Source: Sedimentisphaerales bacterium
GTDB taxonomy: Bacteria; Planctomycetota; Phycisphaerae; Sedimentisphaerales; SM23-30
Reading direction: 5' to 3'
DNA: 8,890 nucleotides
Assembly: GCA_030640865.1 (NCBI GenBank)
Contig: DAOWIP010000090.1
Span: forward strand, 1 to 8,890
Shown here piece by piece: positions 7,701 to 8,890 of this stretch. Each line of letters starts with the position of its first letter. The first letter of the stretch is position 1. A model generated the notes under the pieces. That model did not search any database, had not been told where the DNA came from, and saw nothing but the letters and a program-made list of their open reading frames with translations. The position numbers were made by a program, and so were the translations under genes.

Positions 7701-8111
7701 GGAAATGAACGATTCCGGAAGCTCCTGTGGTATTGTGTGCTTGTCTGAAACGGGTATTGATTTGCTGTCGTTTATGACGGCGGCATCCTCTGTGCTACCA
7801 AATATATCGGAAAGGGTAAAATCGCCCCTGACGGATTCTCTGTCCGCATCCACATTTGCGGACGGCTCGGCAGAGAAGGGGGCAACAAGGCTCCCAATAT
7901 CACGCGGCAGCAGGTTGAAAAGGCTCACACTGCTCTGGGGCGCCCAGGGCAGGGCCAGCCGGATCAGCAATACCAGCCACAAACTATAGCGCCATCGAAC
8001 CGGTAGCCTGCTGCGCAGGAGAATCTGTAACAGAAGGATCAGGCCGATTAAAAGACTCGCCTGAAGACTCGTTTTCAGGAGCCATTCGAAGAACGGGTTT
8101 AGCGTTTCCAT
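4773..8111 (-). CDS. BlaR1-like M56 membrane metallopeptidase fused to HEAT, lipocalin-like, Ig-like and TPR regions
   Basis: A 1112-residue multidomain protein. The N-terminal part resembles BlaR1/MecR1: membrane segments near 12-32, 38-57 and 144-163, a zinc-protease motif HELGH (242-246, bases 7374-7388), a hydrophobic stretch at 252-276, a probable third zinc ligand Glu283 in DRELVCDALA, and a further membrane segment at 347-367. Beyond it come HEAT-like helical repeats (about 402-546), a beta-rich lipocalin-like region with GVWKSVDF and FFEWKSGDYTI (about 578-681), and a low-complexity Pro-Thr-Arg linker (688-702). Then follow an Ig-like domain of the SbsA/Big_5 kind (about 708-808), an unrecognised segment (about 838-945) and TPR repeats (about 958-1110) with the repeated pattern A-x-N-G-L-G-W. 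There is no penicillin-binding domain, so the input is probably not a beta-lactam. The start is supported by AAGGG six bases ahead of the ATG. It lies 45 bases after the repressor gene, in the same unit. By analogy it would sense a signal outside the cytoplasm and trigger loss of the repressor. Confidence 0.9.
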   Translation of the reverse strand: METLNPFFEWLLKTSLQASLLIGLILLLQILLRSRLPVRWRYSLWLVLLIRLALPWAPQSSVSLFNLLPRDIGSLVAPFSAEPSANVDADRESVRGDFTLSDIFGSTEDAAVINDSKSIPVSDKHTIPQELPESFISAHLQWTQLLPLVWFAGAAVLVVYVAATNFHLWRIVKVKRPLTEKKILDLLEDCKAQMGVQTILGIVQTDSIKSPALFGFIRPRLLLPEGLIDSVNPAELRYIFLHELGHLKRYDILQGWLMAALQVLHWFNPLIWLAFHRVRADRELVCDALAMGTMKSDEPPQYGRTIVNLLERFSRTQYLPSMAGILENKAHLKRRITMIAKFQKSTKKATVAAVILTLALGCLVLTNAQASSDTKKEIRQEEIKKIIEQSVLTISTCTDTDPRIGTSLESLKGLEDKAVVKELAKFLDSDKKTIRRSALYILWKGNFKSIEPAVSVLQKLCSHKERHTRGMAAIALGANKINLSYDTLSNMTLNDSSAYARRCAAYALGLMGQSKAKPILEKALKDSDFNVRNNAEAALTMLSQVTQVSRKVPERNFEVTSHIDSRGHKVDKIDYSFVNDPDVIGVWKSVDFIGNIGDFNPDVKQWKGGELYLRELVIQPNGRTAKPWWTWTKSLILHSGDKTASRYIIKELNGSTYMFFEWKSGDYTILHRKPKYYVLKREKGIVRTRPTRPTRAKPRTRPSQPRVISTEPVAFANDVSPSLKKITVTFDREMMDGSWSWTGGGDTYPKSTGKIFYDRGKKTCTMPVKLEPGRVYWVGINSPSHKNFKTPKRVPARRYVILFATTGKNGKPTPIPEKYIASARRINPRTPVPAATVKKSLLEDLQIELNIYIVAFRAASQFDPRTPKELLDAFNKNHPKGVRTHHFRTTIEGGELVGLICVDGGLGLKDVVTMLRRNDRLVFINSTEATPEKLRILYNVNESPGRTERVKKVTDAERKSAELLSSKAWKLLGDRKMSRAEEMFQKAVDKDPTNSNAWNGLGWSQINQDMPLNAKEAFEKCLEIEPEHAAALNGLGWIAKGQGKTDEAISHWEKAVKALPTGTAALDGLAQTFMKLKQYDKSVKYYQMWLKVEPNNEQARDGLKKAKAGLEK
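6028..6051 (-). repeat. Short in-frame tandem repeat encoding a Pro-Thr-Arg linker
   Basis: The 9-base unit cttgttggt occurs about 2.7 times in tandem. Read on the - strand in frame it gives cca-aca-aga, i.e. Pro-Thr-Arg repeats, within a basic linker between the lipocalin-like and Ig-like regions of the M56 protein. The unit is a multiple of three, so copy-number change would lengthen or shorten the linker without a frameshift. Confidence 0.8.
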
Positions 8112-8156
8112 TTTTATCCCTTTAAGCTCTTGTAGGAATGTGGGTTATATACAATT

Positions 8157-8525
8157 TCAACTCTTGTCCAAAATTTCCTTTAGTTCAGCGATCTCGTCCG
8201 GGGTGAGTTTTTGTTCTTCGAGAAAGGCGGCCAATATCGGTTTAAGTGTGCCGCCGTGAACCCGCTCCAGGAAGGATTTTGTCTCGGTCTGTACGGACGC
8301 CTCCTCGGAGACCAGAGGGTAGTAATGATACTGACGGCCCGTTTTCTCGAAGCCCAGGGCCTTTTTGGCAACGAGACGATTGATGAGCGTCCTTATAGTC
8401 CTGGGGTTCCAGGCTGTCTTGCCGGACAGGGCGCTAATCACCTCGTTTGCCGTGACCGGCGAACGGTTCCACAAAACCTTCATCACTTCCCATTCCGCTT
8501 CCGAAATTTTTGGTTTGTTCGACAT
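8157..8525 (-). CDS. BlaI/MecI/CopY-family winged-helix repressor
   Basis: The 122-residue protein matches the BlaI family in length and plan. The N-terminal winged helix begins ISEAEWEVMKVLW (7-19), continues through a helix-turn-helix whose recognition helix is in WNPRTIRTLINRLVAKKAL (39-57), and has a wing at GRQYHYYPLV (63-72). The C-terminal dimerisation helices cover about 80-120. Family members bind DNA as dimers and are inactivated after a BlaR1-type partner is activated. Where staphylococcal BlaI is cut (Asn101-Phe102), this protein aligns with Ala100-Phe101. AGGTGG six bases before the ATG supports the start. It is the first gene of the unit, with the metallopeptidase 45 bases downstream. 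Two palindromes in its promoter match the known BlaI site, so it probably represses its own operon. Confidence 0.93.
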   Translation of the reverse strand: MSNKPKISEAEWEVMKVLWNRSPVTANEVISALSGKTAWNPRTIRTLINRLVAKKALGFEKTGRQYHYYPLVSEEASVQTETKSFLERVHGGTLKPILAAFLEEQKLTPDEIAELKEILDKS

Positions 8526-8560
8526 AATTTACCACCTGTTTCGATATTTGCTATCTATGT

Positions 8561-8574
8561 ATTACGTTTGTAAT
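8561..8574. promoter_or_regulatory. BlaI-type operator, proximal copy
   Basis: ATTACGTTTGTAAT is a 6+2+6 dyad with one departure from the symmetric form ATTACA-N2-TGTAAT known for BlaI/MecI. It lies about 36 bases upstream of the repressor ATG, just past the predicted transcription start on the - strand. Its centre is 24 bp from that of the second operator. Confidence 0.75.
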
Positions 8575-8581
8575 ATACATA

Positions 8582-8609
8582 AGTATTACACATGTAATCG
8601 AAAAGTCAA
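8582..8609 (-). promoter_or_regulatory. Promoter of the blaI-blaR1-type unit
   Basis: On the - strand, TTGACT (8609-8604) and AATACT (8587-8582) are separated by 16 bases. Transcription would start near 8575, about 50 bases before the repressor ATG. The distal operator fills the spacer and the proximal one covers the start region, an arrangement that supports both the promoter and the operator calls. Confidence 0.6.
8585..8598. promoter_or_regulatory. BlaI-type operator, distal copy, perfect dyad
   Basis: ATTACACATGTAAT is a perfect 6+2+6 inverted repeat (ATTACA/TGTAAT) identical in form to the BlaI/MecI recognition site. It lies between the -35 and -10 boxes, so a bound repressor dimer would block RNA polymerase. 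Confidence 0.85.
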
Positions 8610-8890
8610 GTTGGAAAATAAAAATAATCAGTAACGTACCGGGATTGCAGGACGATATTCATTGCCAACTTTACAGGAAGATACAAAATAACTGTAATAT
8701 TTATGAGTTTTTGGCGTCTAATATGTGTGTTATCAGCCTTAAAATTTGTAACCGTTCACGGCTTCTTCCGTAGCGCGGGCCTGGACGCCGCGCTTATGAG
8801 CGCCTGAAGAGGCAAAATGGTCTTGTCGCTCACCCAGAGCAACGCCCTGAGTGACGGAGTAACAATTATTTATTTTTTTATCTCTATATA
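8610..8890. other. Gene-free right edge with inverted repeats
   Basis: No credible coding sequence is visible. The left part is AT-rich. From 8761 there is folding potential: gcttcttc (8761-8768) with gaagaggc (8806-8813, one G-T pair) encloses agcgcgg (8772-8778) with ccgcgct (8788-8794). A separate hairpin follows, gtcgctca (8825-8832) with tgagtgac (8848-8855, one G-T pair), and a T-rich run starts about 8 bases or more later (8863-8879). It may be an intergenic repeat or the end of a structured RNA; nothing is recognised by name. Confidence 0.5.

Noticed and set aside
4773..8525. Classical beta-lactam resistance regulation (blaI-blaR1 with a beta-lactamase)
   Set aside because: The metallopeptidase has no penicillin-binding domain and no beta-lactamase gene is in the window, so only the regulatory logic is shared.
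8211..8573. Open frame of 120 residues antisense to the repressor
   Set aside because: It covers the repressor gene and its operator region, has no recognisable features, and the repressor on the other strand is clear.

Overview
The window looks like a chromosomal segment of a Planctomycetota bacterium, probably a Phycisphaerae/Sedimentisphaerales-like lineage. This is inferred from protein flavour only: a giant M56 (BlaR1-type) protein with HEAT, lipocalin-like, Ig-like and TPR additions, and a small unnamed protein set among sugar-phosphate genes. GC content looks moderate. I see no integrase, insertion sequence, tRNA or CRISPR array.

Layout. (1) Positions 1-652 hold the 3' part of a diguanylate cyclase (GGDEF) gene whose start lies off the left edge. 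An intrinsic terminator follows at 737-764. (2) Positions 653-1177 have no credible gene. They contain a long perfect palindrome (853-890) and a run of three hairpins ending in a second terminator (1055-1077), which may be the leader of gap or a small RNA. (3) Positions 1178-4764, all on the + strand, form a central-carbon cluster: gap (NAD-type GAPDH), pgk (phosphoglycerate kinase), a 136-residue protein I do not recognise, and rpe (ribulose-phosphate 3-epimerase, TTG start). A strong 11-bp hairpin without a U-tract separates gap from pgk. (4) Positions 4773-8525, on the - strand and convergent with rpe (8 bp between stops), hold a two-gene blaI-blaR1-type unit. The repressor (8157-8525) is transcribed first, then a 1112-residue membrane metallopeptidase (4773-8111). 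(5) Positions 8526-8890 hold the promoter of that unit, with two BlaI-type operators placed over it, then sequence with secondary structure but no gene.

How the genes work together. gap and pgk catalyse consecutive glycolytic/gluconeogenic steps and rpe belongs to the pentose-phosphate pathway, so this block is sugar-phosphate metabolism. The repressor/metallopeptidase pair is a self-contained sensing circuit: the operators suggest autorepression, and the membrane protease would relieve it on a signal. Its C-terminal region has no penicillin-binding domain; it carries protein-interaction and beta-rich modules, so the signal is probably not a beta-lactam. This is the most unusual part of the window.
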